This document shows, in pieces, positions 6,051 through 12,279 of a DNA stretch of 12,369 nucleotides; the stretch's first letter is position 1; each line of letters begins with the position of its first letter. The translations under genes and the position numbers were made by a program. The stretch spans positions 1-12,369 of the forward strand of contig URZR01000036.1 of NCBI GenBank assembly GCA_900552425.1, given 5' to 3'. This stretch comes from an uncultured Collinsella sp. Its GTDB lineage: Bacteria > Actinomycetota > Coriobacteriia > Coriobacteriales > Coriobacteriaceae. The notes beneath the pieces were generated by a model. It made no database searches, was not told the DNA's origin, and saw nothing but the letters and a program-made list of their open reading frames with translations.

Positions 6051-6064
6051 GCAGCGTCGAGCCG

Positions 6065-6090
6065 TTGCGCGGTTTGGTAAAACCGCGCAA
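6065..6090. repeat. Perfect 11-bp hairpin directly after yqeY
   Basis: TTGCGCGGTTT and AAACCGCGCAA pair perfectly around the loop GGTA, four bases beyond the yqeY stop codon. No T-run follows on the minus strand, so it is more likely a 3'-end stabilising or Rho-assisted structure than a classical intrinsic terminator. Confidence 0.8.
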
Positions 6091-6094
6091 CAAA

Positions 6095-6538
6095 TTACGC
6101 CAGCTTTGCTCCAACGATCTTTGCTGCTGCCGGCTTATCGAAGTTGCCGCCAGTGGCCTTACCCAGAGCGCCCATGACCTGGCCCATCTGCTTCTTGGAC
6201 GTGGCGCCCAGCTCGGCGATGACCTGCTCGATCAGGGCCTCGAGCTCCTCGCCCGAAACCTGCGCGGGCAGAAGGCTCTCCAGAATCTTGACCTGCTCGG
6301 TCAGGTTGTCGGTACGCTCTTGGTCGGTGCCGGCCTTGATGGACATCTCCAGCGTCTCGCTCGTCTGCTTAATCAGACGCTTGATCATGCTGTTGACGTC
6401 TTCCTCGGTCACATCGCGGCGCTCGCTAACCTCGATATTCTTCACCTCGGCCTTGACCTGGCGAATGATGGACAGGCGAACCTTGTCCTTAGCCTTCATG
6501 GCCGCGATCATTTCCTTCTGCAGCTCTTCGTTGGTCAT
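6095..6538 (-). CDS. yqeY: GatB/YqeY domain protein
   Basis: A 147-residue YqeY-family protein, the usual length. These small cytoplasmic helical proteins resemble the C-terminal tRNA-binding tail of GatB, the amidotransferase subunit that makes Gln-tRNA or Asn-tRNA; the cellular role of the stand-alone form is not well defined. Recognisable segments are EMIAAMKAKDKVRLSIIRQV near the N-terminus, VTEEDVNSMIKRLIKQ in the middle, and the tail QMGQVMGALGKATGGNFDKP. The ATG at 6538 is chosen for the strong GAGGAGG just upstream; an extension to 6574 would lack family support. It lies 54 bp after the foldase gene without a terminator between, so the two are probably co-transcribed. Confidence 0.93.
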   Translation of the reverse strand: MTNEELQKEMIAAMKAKDKVRLSIIRQVKAEVKNIEVSERRDVTEEDVNSMIKRLIKQTSETLEMSIKAGTDQERTDNLTEQVKILESLLPAQVSGEELEALIEQVIAELGATSKKQMGQVMGALGKATGGNFDKPAAAKIVGAKLA

Positions 6539-6592
6539 CTGCAAATCCTCCTCAATAGTGTGGGCGGCACTCACGCGAGCGCCATCCCATGA

Positions 6593-7813
6593 TTACTCAG
6601 TCGTCGACGAATTGTCGGTCGAACTCTTGGTGACGCCCTTCAGGCTGACGTTGTACGGCACGTCCTTGGGCATGGGGTTGACGGTGATGTCGGCATCCTT
6701 CTTGTACTGCTCCAGCCACTCGCTGTACGCGGTGCTGGCCGCTTGCGTCTTCACCACGTTGGAGACGTACTTTTTGATGGCCTTGGGCACCTGGTTGATG
6801 TCATCAACCTGATTATCGACATGGAAGTAGTCGGTGCACTTGATGACGTGGTAACCGTACGTCGACTCGACGACTTCGCTCACGTCGCCCTTGTTGAGCC
6901 CCTCGAGCGCCGTCTGGTAGCTGTCGACAAAGGTGGTGAGCTTATCCCAGCCCACATCGCCCTTCTTCTCCTTGGAACCGGTGTCCTCGGAGTACTGTTC
7001 AACGGCGTCCTCAAAGCTCAGCTCACCGGAGTTGATCTTGTCCAGGCACTCCTGCGCCTTGGCCTTGGCGGCGGCCTTGTCCTCGTCGGAAGCGTCAGAA
7101 TCGACCTTGATCAGGATGTTCGACGAGCGACGGGCGTCGTTGTAGCTGGACAGGTTTTCGTTGATGTAAGCGACAATCTCGCTGTCCTTGGGCTTGCTCG
7201 TGGGCGCGACGGCATCCTTAAGCTTTTGCTGCGCCAGGCTCTCCTTGAGCGAGTCCTTGTAGGTGTCCTCGGTATAGCCGTAGGTCTTGAGGGTCTTCTT
7301 AAAGGCCTTGGCACCGCCCGCGCTCTTGCACGCGTCCTTCCAAGCCTTCTCGACCTCCTCATCCGACACCGTCACGCCGTTCTCCTTCTGTGCCTGTTGA
7401 AGCAGAATCTGCTGCGTGTAGGAGTCGATGAGTTGCTTGCGGTACTTCTTGGGCGTGAGGTCGTTGTCGACCAGGTACTGCGCCCAGTCCTTGTCCTTGG
7501 TGTAGCCGTAGGACGTGCGCATGCTCATGATCTGCTTGGTCACGGTGTCCTCGGTGAGGTTGGTGCCGTTGATAGTGGCAGCTACACCGCCGGTAAGCTT
7601 GTAGCCCGAGGTATCCTCTGCCTGCGACATCAGGCCGGAGCACGCCATGGCCGAGACGGAAAGCAGCATTGCCAGCACGCCGATGACCACCAGAACGATC
7701 TTGACGGTCTTGGACACGCGGGTCTTGCGCTGCTTCTTGCGAGAGCTGGAGGCGGCGCGAGCCTGCTGCTCGGGCGTCGGCTCGGGTGCGGGGTTCTTTT
7801 TCTTATTTGCCAT
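6593..7813 (-). CDS. Membrane-anchored PrsA/SurA-like peptidyl-prolyl isomerase
   Basis: A 406-residue extracytoplasmic foldase candidate. Residues 1-36 are a Lys/Arg/Pro/Gln-rich cytoplasmic tail. A single hydrophobic segment at about 37-57 (TVKIVLVVIGVLAMLLSVSA) ends at Cys58 (AMACSG), which could be a degenerate lipobox. A SurA_N-like chaperone region follows at about 75-225. The parvulin (rotamase) domain covers about 228-328, shown by SSNILIKV, GELSFEDAVEQYSED, KKGDVGWD and VVESTYGYHVIKC. The acidic, Ser/Thr-rich end is probably flexible. In Gram-positive bacteria such proteins fold secreted proteins at the outer membrane surface. The ATG at 7813 (GAAAGG upstream) is preferred over 7912, which would add 33 residues lying across a repeat. 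The yqeY gene follows. Confidence 0.9.
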   Translation of the reverse strand: MANKKKNPAPEPTPEQQARAASSSRKKQRKTRVSKTVKIVLVVIGVLAMLLSVSAMACSGLMSQAEDTSGYKLTGGVAATINGTNLTEDTVTKQIMSMRTSYGYTKDKDWAQYLVDNDLTPKKYRKQLIDSYTQQILLQQAQKENGVTVSDEEVEKAWKDACKSAGGAKAFKKTLKTYGYTEDTYKDSLKESLAQQKLKDAVAPTSKPKDSEIVAYINENLSSYNDARRSSNILIKVDSDASDEDKAAAKAKAQECLDKINSGELSFEDAVEQYSEDTGSKEKKGDVGWDKLTTFVDSYQTALEGLNKGDVSEVVESTYGYHVIKCTDYFHVDNQVDDINQVPKAIKKYVSNVVKTQAASTAYSEWLEQYKKDADITVNPMPKDVPYNVSLKGVTKSSTDNSSTTE

Positions 7814-7881
7814 AGTTGGCCTTTCGCATAACGAATCGAACAAACGCCATTGTGTCACAACGCAGCCCCCGCGGCACGCTT

Positions 7882-7931
7882 GGTGCATTGGGGACAGGTT
7901 AATCTGCACCATTTTGGTGCAAAGGGGACAG
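7882..7931. repeat. GGGGACAG-type repeat with central hairpin
   Basis: GGTGCATTGGGGACAG (7882-7897) recurs as GGTGCAAAGGGGACAG (7916-7931), 14 of 16 bases identical with a 34-bp period. Between them TGCACC (7905-7910) pairs perfectly with GGTGCA at 7916-7921 around the loop ATTTT, and could also pair with the first copy. It lies between the EIIA stop and the foldase start. Confidence 0.8.
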
Positions 7932-7948
7932 CTCTGGCAGCCGGCACC

Positions 7949-8413
7949 TTAGAAGTGACGGCGGATGGCGTCGACCATGCCCTGGGGCGTGGTCTGGCCG
8001 AGCACATCGGCTGCGGCATCGGCGTCCATAAAGATGTTCATGAGCGCCTGCAGGGCCTCGACCTGGCCGCCCGGCTCGGCGATGCCCAGATTGATGACGA
8101 TCTGCGCCGGCACCGGAGCGCCCATGCCAGCCATAGCGTTAAATGTCACGGGCGCGGCGGGCTTCACCACCGCGATATAGGGCTTGGCCACAAACCCCGG
8201 ATCGGTATGCGGAATGGCAATGTTTGCCGCCGGCATGGCAAGACCCGTGGGATAGGCATCCTCGCGCGTGCGAACGGCGTCGAACCAACCGTCGGCAATG
8301 TAGCCACGCGGTACAAGCTCGCCCTCAAGCCGCGCGAACACCTCATCCGGCGTCGCACACTCCCAATCAAAAAACACCAGCTCAGGCGCAAACAGCGCTT
8401 CGTTATCCGCCAT
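7949..8413 (-). CDS. Stand-alone PTS EIIA protein (galactitol/fructose type)
   Basis: A 154-residue cytoplasmic phosphocarrier of the PTS EIIA type-2 (mannitol/fructose) fold, most similar to GatA. In complete systems EIIA receives phosphate from HPr on an active-site histidine and passes it to EIIB. His69 in NIAIPHTDP is that residue. Family-like segments are GWFDAVRTREDAYPTGLAMP (43-62) before it and PAQIVINLGIAEPGGQVEALQAL after it. No EIIB or EIIC gene lies next to it; its neighbours are purN behind a terminator and the foldase gene ahead, so it either serves a transporter encoded elsewhere or has a regulatory role. The ATG at 8413 has GAGAGGTGAG upstream. No convincing promoter was found in the 50 bp between the upstream terminator and this gene. 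Confidence 0.9.
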   Translation of the reverse strand: MADNEALFAPELVFFDWECATPDEVFARLEGELVPRGYIADGWFDAVRTREDAYPTGLAMPAANIAIPHTDPGFVAKPYIAVVKPAAPVTFNAMAGMGAPVPAQIVINLGIAEPGGQVEALQALMNIFMDADAAADVLGQTTPQGMVDAIRRHF

Positions 8414-8431
8414 GCGCTCACCTCTCTCACC

Positions 8432-8460
8432 TAGTCATTCAAGAACGTCCCCGATGACTA
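8432..8460. repeat. GGGGACG-type palindrome upstream of the EIIA gene
   Basis: TAGTCAT and ATGACTA form perfect 7-bp arms around a 15-nt loop containing AACGTCCCC (GGGGACGTT on the minus strand). It lies between the purN terminator and the EIIA ribosome-binding site, so it would fall in or next to any EIIA promoter or leader. Confidence 0.65.
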
Positions 8461-8463
8461 CCC

Positions 8464-8506
8464 AAAACAAAAGGTGGCCACGCGCGCCTTGGCGCCAATG
8501 ACCACC
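8464..8506 (-). terminator. Intrinsic terminator of the purF-purM-purN block
   Basis: On the minus strand GGTGGTCA (8506-8499) pairs with TGGCCACC (8480-8473), one wobble included, around an 18-nt loop that can itself fold through GGCGCC. TTTTGTTTT follows directly. It lies 32 bp after the purN stop. Confidence 0.85.
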
Positions 8507-8538
8507 CTGACCACTCAACTAAATTGTACTGTGCGCCG

Positions 8539-9240
8539 CTAGCCGCGGGGCGCATCAATTGCGACCTTGCCGCTCTCTAGCACGTGGACGCGGCCGTCGG
8601 CGAGCATCTGCACGACCTCGGGATACAGCACATGCTCAATCGCGTGGATGTGCTCCTCGAGCGTGTCGACATCCCAGTCCTCCTCAACAGCCAGCGCACG
8701 CTGGGCGATGATGGGACCGTTGTCGTAGACCTCGTTGGCAAAATGCACGGTCACGCCAGTTACCTTGACGCCGCGCACAAAGGCATCGTCAATCGCATGC
8801 GCACCGGTAAAGCTCGGCAGCAGCGCCGGATGCAGGTTGACCACGCGATTGGGGAACGCCGCCAGCAGCGGCGTGTGCACCATGCGCATATAGCCGGCCA
8901 TCACCACGTACTCGCAGCCACGTTCGAGCAGCTCATGCGCGATGATCTCGTCAGCCGCGATGGGGTCGGCATAGACATCCTTGGACAGCGTGAGCGTCTG
9001 GATGCCCGCACGCTCTGCACGTTGCAGACCCTTGGCCGAAGGACGGCTCGACACCACAAGCTCAATAGAAGCGTTGAGCTTGCCGGCGGCAATCAGATCG
9101 ATCAGCGCTTGCAGGTTGGTACCCGAACCGCTGATGAGCACACCGATCTTGAGCGGCTCAGCCGTATCGGTGCCAGTCGGACGGGTATAGGGCACAAAGT
9201 CCAGGCCCTCGGCAGCAGCCATCTGCTCGTTAGCGCTCAT
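8539..9240 (-). CDS. purN: Phosphoribosylglycinamide formyltransferase PurN
   Basis: PurN transfers the formyl group of 10-formyltetrahydrofolate to GAR, step 3 of purine synthesis, in the cytoplasm. The GAR-binding loop ISGSGTNLQ (36-44) and the catalytic triad Asn135, His137 (NLHPALLPSF) and Asp173 (EVYDNGPII) are present. The protein has 233 residues, about 20 more than E. coli PurN. The extra is mainly a 30-residue N-terminal tail (MSANEQMAAAEGLDFVPYTR and following) before the first conserved strand KIGVLISG; a start at Met7 is possible but lacks a clear ribosome-binding site. The ATG at 9240 overlaps the purM stop by 11 bp with only a weak Shine-Dalgarno sequence, which points to translational coupling. 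A strong terminator follows. Confidence 0.96.
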   Translation of the reverse strand: MSANEQMAAAEGLDFVPYTRPTGTDTAEPLKIGVLISGSGTNLQALIDLIAAGKLNASIELVVSSRPSAKGLQRAERAGIQTLTLSKDVYADPIAADEIIAHELLERGCEYVVMAGYMRMVHTPLLAAFPNRVVNLHPALLPSFTGAHAIDDAFVRGVKVTGVTVHFANEVYDNGPIIAQRALAVEEDWDVDTLEEHIHAIEHVLYPEVVQMLADGRVHVLESGKVAIDAPRG

Positions 9241-10333
9241 CGGAGTACACGACCTTACCGGAACCCTCGACGCACTCGCCCACGCGGAACGGCTTCTCGC
9301 CCAGCGCGACCAGTGCCTCGGTAACCGCGGCCTCGTCCTCGGGGGCGACGATCAGACACAGGCCGACGCCCATGTTGAAGGTCTTGCATGCCTCGTTGGG
9401 CGCAAGCTCGGCCTGGCGCGACACGTAGGTGATGACGGGCGGAACGTCCCAACCCATCTCGGCACCGTTGCGGGTGACCACGGCGTCGACGTCATCGGCG
9501 AGCGCACGGTTGAGGTTCTCGGTAATACCGCCGCCAGTGATGTGGGCGATGGCGTGCACGTTGGCGCCGCCGCGCAGCAGCTCCAGGATCGGCTTGACGT
9601 AGATGCGCGTGGGGGCCAACAGAGCGTCTGCCAGCGATGCACCGCCGAGCTCCTCGAGCGGACGGCTCAGCTCCTCGGCCTTAGCGACGGCCTCGGGCGT
9701 GCCCGGCTTAACGCCGTCGACGCCAATGACCTTACGCACGAGCGAGTAGCCGTTGGAGTGCACGCCGGTGGAAGGCAGGCCCAGGATCACATCGCCCGGG
9801 CGGACGTTTGCGGGGTCGAGCATCTTGGGACGGTCGACGACGCCCACGGTAAATCCGGCAAGGTCGTAGTCGGCAGGAGCCATGACGCCCGGGTGCTCGG
9901 CCATCTCGCCGCCCACGAGCGCGCAGCCCGCGAGCTTGCAGCCGTCGGCCACACCCTTGATGATCTTTGCCATGTGCTCGGCCTCGATGTGACCGATGGC
10001 AACGTAGTCCAGGAAGAACAGCGGCTCGGCGCCCGAAGCCAGAATATCGTTGACGCACATAGCGACCAGGTCCTGGCCAACCGTCTCGTGACGGTCCATG
10101 ATCTGGGCGAGCACGAGCTTGGTGCCCACGCCGTCGGTACCGCTAATCAGGATCGGGTCTTCCATATCCTTAAGCGCGGCGGCCGAGAACAGGCCGCCAA
10201 AGCCACCGATGCCGCCGATGACCTCGGGGCGATTGGTGTCCTTGACCATCTGCTTAATCGCGTCGACGGCGCGACCGCCCTCGGCGGTGTCGACGCCGGC
10301 GTCCTCGTACGTCACATGCTTGCTGTCGCTCAT
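9230..10333 (-). CDS. purM: Phosphoribosylformylglycinamidine cyclo-ligase PurM (AIR synthetase)
   Basis: PurM closes the imidazole ring, converting FGAM and ATP to AIR in step 5 of purine synthesis. Conserved features are GGIGGFGGLF (40-49), GTDGVGTKL (65-73), VNDILASGAEPLFFLDY (94-110), GGEMAEHPGV (141-150), GLPSTGVHSNGYSLVR in the middle, and AHITGGGITENLNR in the C-terminal half. The 367-residue length is slightly above the family's roughly 345. The ATG at 10333 is preceded by GAGAGGAAGG. It overlaps purN by 11 bp and follows purF after a 157-bp spacer rich in hairpins, so its level relative to purF may be set by RNA structure or processing in that spacer (inference). Confidence 0.97.
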   Translation of the reverse strand: MSDSKHVTYEDAGVDTAEGGRAVDAIKQMVKDTNRPEVIGGIGGFGGLFSAAALKDMEDPILISGTDGVGTKLVLAQIMDRHETVGQDLVAMCVNDILASGAEPLFFLDYVAIGHIEAEHMAKIIKGVADGCKLAGCALVGGEMAEHPGVMAPADYDLAGFTVGVVDRPKMLDPANVRPGDVILGLPSTGVHSNGYSLVRKVIGVDGVKPGTPEAVAKAEELSRPLEELGGASLADALLAPTRIYVKPILELLRGGANVHAIAHITGGGITENLNRALADDVDAVVTRNGAEMGWDVPPVITYVSRQAELAPNEACKTFNMGVGLCLIVAPEDEAAVTEALVALGEKPFRVGECVEGSGKVVYSDER

Positions 10334-10353
10334 CTGAGCCTTCCTCTCCCACT

Positions 10354-10382
10354 ACCGTGGCGCCGCGCGGGCGCCAAACGGT
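10354..10382. repeat. GC-rich hairpin before purM
   Basis: TGGCGCC and GGCGCCA (10358-10376) pair perfectly around GCGCG. ACCG (10354-10357) and CGGT (10379-10382) extend the stem past a two-base AA bulge. It ends about 20 bp from the purM start and close to its ribosome-binding site, with no T-run on the minus strand. Confidence 0.8.
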
Positions 10383-10404
10383 GCTCATAGTTGCGTTCAT
10401 TTCG

Positions 10405-10431
10405 GCGCGCGCCATAACAGCACGCGCCGTC
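10405..10431. repeat. Second GC-rich hairpin in the purF-purM spacer
   Basis: CGGCGCG and CGCGCCG form perfect 7-bp arms around a 13-nt loop. With the neighbouring hairpins it makes the spacer highly structured. The minus strand shows no T-run after it. Confidence 0.65.
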
Positions 10432-10451
10432 ATATCAACAAAACAGCAGGT

Positions 10452-10492
10452 AAAACCTACCAAAATAAACCTGTCCCCATATGGCAGGTTTT
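10452..10492. repeat. GGGGACAGG palindrome with alternative partner arm at the purF stop
   Basis: AAACCTG (10467-10473) pairs perfectly with CAGGTTT (10485-10491) around a loop containing TCCCCATATGG. The latter arm also pairs, 10 bp with one wobble, with AAAACCTACC at 10452-10461. The two pairings exclude each other. The purF stop codon (10491-10493) lies inside the shared arm. Confidence 0.65.
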
Positions 10493-12161
10493 ATGCCTCG
10501 CCGTGCTCCTCTTCCCAGCTGCGGTCGTCGTATTTCTCGATCACGGCGTCGTCGTCAAAGTGCAGCGGCTTGTCCAGGTTGCGGGGCTTAAAGCCCTCCA
10601 TAAACTTGTCGCGGCCAAAGCTCTCGGGAATCGCCACGGGATAGCGGCCGGTAAAGCACGCGTCGCAGTAGCCGCCCTTGGGCATGACCTTAAGCAGGCC
10701 CTCGACCGAAAGGAAGGCCAGCGAATCGGCGCCGATATACTCGCAAATCTCGTCGACCGTCTTGTTGGCGCTGATAAGCTGCGACTGCACGTCGGTATCG
10801 ATACCGTAGAAGCACGGCCAGATGACCTCGGGCGAGTTGATGCGGATGTGAATCTCCTTGGCGCCGGCGTTGCGCAGCATCTTGACGAGCTGCACCATGG
10901 TGGTGCCGCGCACGATGGAGTCGTCGATGACGACCAGGCGCTTGCCCTCGATGTTGTCGCGCAGCGGGTTGAGCTTCATGCGCACGCCCATGGCGCGCAA
11001 CTCCTGCGTAGGCTCGATAAACGTACGGCCCACGTAGCGGTTCTTGATAAGGCCCTCGCCAAAGGGAATACCGCTCTCGTGCGAATACCCCTCCGCAGGC
11101 GGCAGGCCGGAGTCGGGCACGCCGATGACCAGGTCGGCCTCGACAGGCTCCTCATGTGCCAGCTGACGACCCATGTCGTAACGGCAGGCATAGACGCTCT
11201 TGCCGTTCATGATGGAGTCGGGGCGGGCAAAGTAGACCTGCTCAAAGATGCAGTTGGCGGGCTCTTCGGCTGCAGGCACGCCCTGCTCGGATACCAGACC
11301 CTCGGCGCTGATGCGCAAGATCTCGCCGGGACGGACGTCACGGACGTACTCGGCACCCACGATGTCGAGTGCGCAGGTCTCGGAAGCAACGACCCAGCCG
11401 CCGGCGCGCGTGACACGGACGGCGGAGTCGACCGTCGCGGCGCCGTCCTGCGACGGCAGCTGCGAAACGGCTGCGGCATCGGCCTGGTCCAGACCCTCGT
11501 CCACCAGCTTGCCCAGCACGAGCGGGCGAATGCCGTGTGGATCGCGGAATGCGTAGAGCGCCTGCTCGTTGATGAGCGTCATGGCGTAGCCGCCGCGCAC
11601 GAGCTCCATGGTCTTGCGAATACCCTCGCGCAGGTGGCCCGTACGCTGGGTAAAGTAGCCGATAAGCTTGGTCGCGACCTCGGAATCCGAATTGGAGAGG
11701 AACGGCACGCCCAGCTCGATCAGCTGACGGCGCAGCTCGTCGGTGTTGACGAGGGTGCCGTTGTGCGCGAGCGCGATAATGACGCTATTGATGGTAGAGA
11801 GGTGCGGCTGAGAGGCTTCCCAGCTCTTGGCGCCGGCAGTGCCGTAGCGCACATGACCCACGGCCAGCTGGCCGGAGAGCGTCGACAGGTCGGCGTTGGA
11901 GAACACGCGGTCGAGCAGGCCCAGATCTTTGCGGACCATAACCGTGCCGCCGTCACCCACGGCGATTCCAGCCGATTCCTGGCCACGGTGCTGCAGCGCA
12001 CGCAGGCCAAAGTACGTCAGTCGAGCCACGTCGCGATCGGGCGCCCATACGCCGAAAATGCCACATTCCTCATGCAGCTGGTCGGAGTCCGGATCATACG
12101 TCGACATGGTGTTCACCTGTCCCGCGGCACGCTCGGCCGCGCGGATGGTTTCTTGAGACAT
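10491..12161 (-). CDS. purF: Amidophosphoribosyltransferase PurF
   Basis: PurF makes 5-phosphoribosylamine from PRPP and glutamine, the committed step of purine synthesis. Cys33 in HEECGIFGVW is the N-terminal nucleophile after removal of a propeptide. The glutaminase domain runs to about 290, with RALQHRGQESAGIA (54-67) and ALAHNGTLVN (130-139). The transferase domain carries the PRPP loop VVIDDSIVRGTT (410-421). Cys304, Cys450, Cys499 and Cys502 match the [4Fe-4S] ligands of the Bacillus subtilis type. An Ala/Asp/Gln-rich stretch at about 221-253 looks like an insertion. Two starts are plausible: 12161 (GAGGGG upstream) and 12107 (AGGTGA upstream, 14-residue propeptide); the longer is listed because actinobacterial PurF often has a longer leader. 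A TATAAT lies 42 bp upstream. purM and purN follow. Confidence 0.97.
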   Translation of the reverse strand: MSQETIRAAERAAGQVNTMSTYDPDSDQLHEECGIFGVWAPDRDVARLTYFGLRALQHRGQESAGIAVGDGGTVMVRKDLGLLDRVFSNADLSTLSGQLAVGHVRYGTAGAKSWEASQPHLSTINSVIIALAHNGTLVNTDELRRQLIELGVPFLSNSDSEVATKLIGYFTQRTGHLREGIRKTMELVRGGYAMTLINEQALYAFRDPHGIRPLVLGKLVDEGLDQADAAAVSQLPSQDGAATVDSAVRVTRAGGWVVASETCALDIVGAEYVRDVRPGEILRISAEGLVSEQGVPAAEEPANCIFEQVYFARPDSIMNGKSVYACRYDMGRQLAHEEPVEADLVIGVPDSGLPPAEGYSHESGIPFGEGLIKNRYVGRTFIEPTQELRAMGVRMKLNPLRDNIEGKRLVVIDDSIVRGTTMVQLVKMLRNAGAKEIHIRINSPEVIWPCFYGIDTDVQSQLISANKTVDEICEYIGADSLAFLSVEGLLKVMPKGGYCDACFTGRYPVAIPESFGRDKFMEGFKPRNLDKPLHFDDDAVIEKYDDRSWEEEHGEA

Positions 12162-12203
12162 GGTATCCCCTCAGAGCCTCGTATTTTTGGCGTTACCCGC
12201 CTT

Positions 12204-12232
12204 ATTATACGCACGGCGCGACGTGCTCCCCA
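12204..12232 (-). promoter_or_regulatory. Candidate purF promoter
   Basis: A consensus -10, TATAAT (12204-12209 on the minus strand), lies 42 bp before the purF start. The hexamer 17 bp upstream, TGGGGA (12227-12232), matches only 3/6 of the -35 consensus. The predicted leader is about 35 nt, too short for a purine riboswitch, and none is seen. Confidence 0.5.
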
Positions 12233-12279
12233 GCGCATGAGCAGCGCTTTTTAAAAGCCCACCGAGCTTATAATCCGTT

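Larger units (their letters stand above)
5776..6094. other. 319-bp intergenic region between yqeY and the transporter operon
   Basis: No credible coding frame is seen here. From the yqeY side it holds a perfect 11-bp hairpin (6065-6090), a 99-bp nested hairpin (5952-6050), a GGGGAC-type palindrome (5886-5924), and next to the ATPase gene a candidate -10 with an adjoining palindrome and an 11-bp near-direct repeat (5811-5865). It probably combines the yqeY 3' end with the transporter promoter. Confidence 0.85.

Noticed and set aside
5809..6592. Small open frames in the yqeY-transporter gap and opposite yqeY (for example 5809-6114 minus, 5636-5986 plus, 5983-6177 plus)
   Set aside because: They cross the hairpins and regulatory repeats or lie antisense to known genes, have no convincing ribosome-binding sites, and resemble no protein family.
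7882..7931. Start of a CRISPR array
   Set aside because: There are only two imperfect 16-bp copies with a self-complementary spacer, and no cas genes are nearby.
10503..12254. 583-codon open frame on the plus strand opposite purF
   Set aside because: It is the antisense shadow of purF, whose catalytic, PRPP-loop and iron-sulfur residues are all intact. High-GC genes commonly leave long antisense frames, and its translation matches no family I know.
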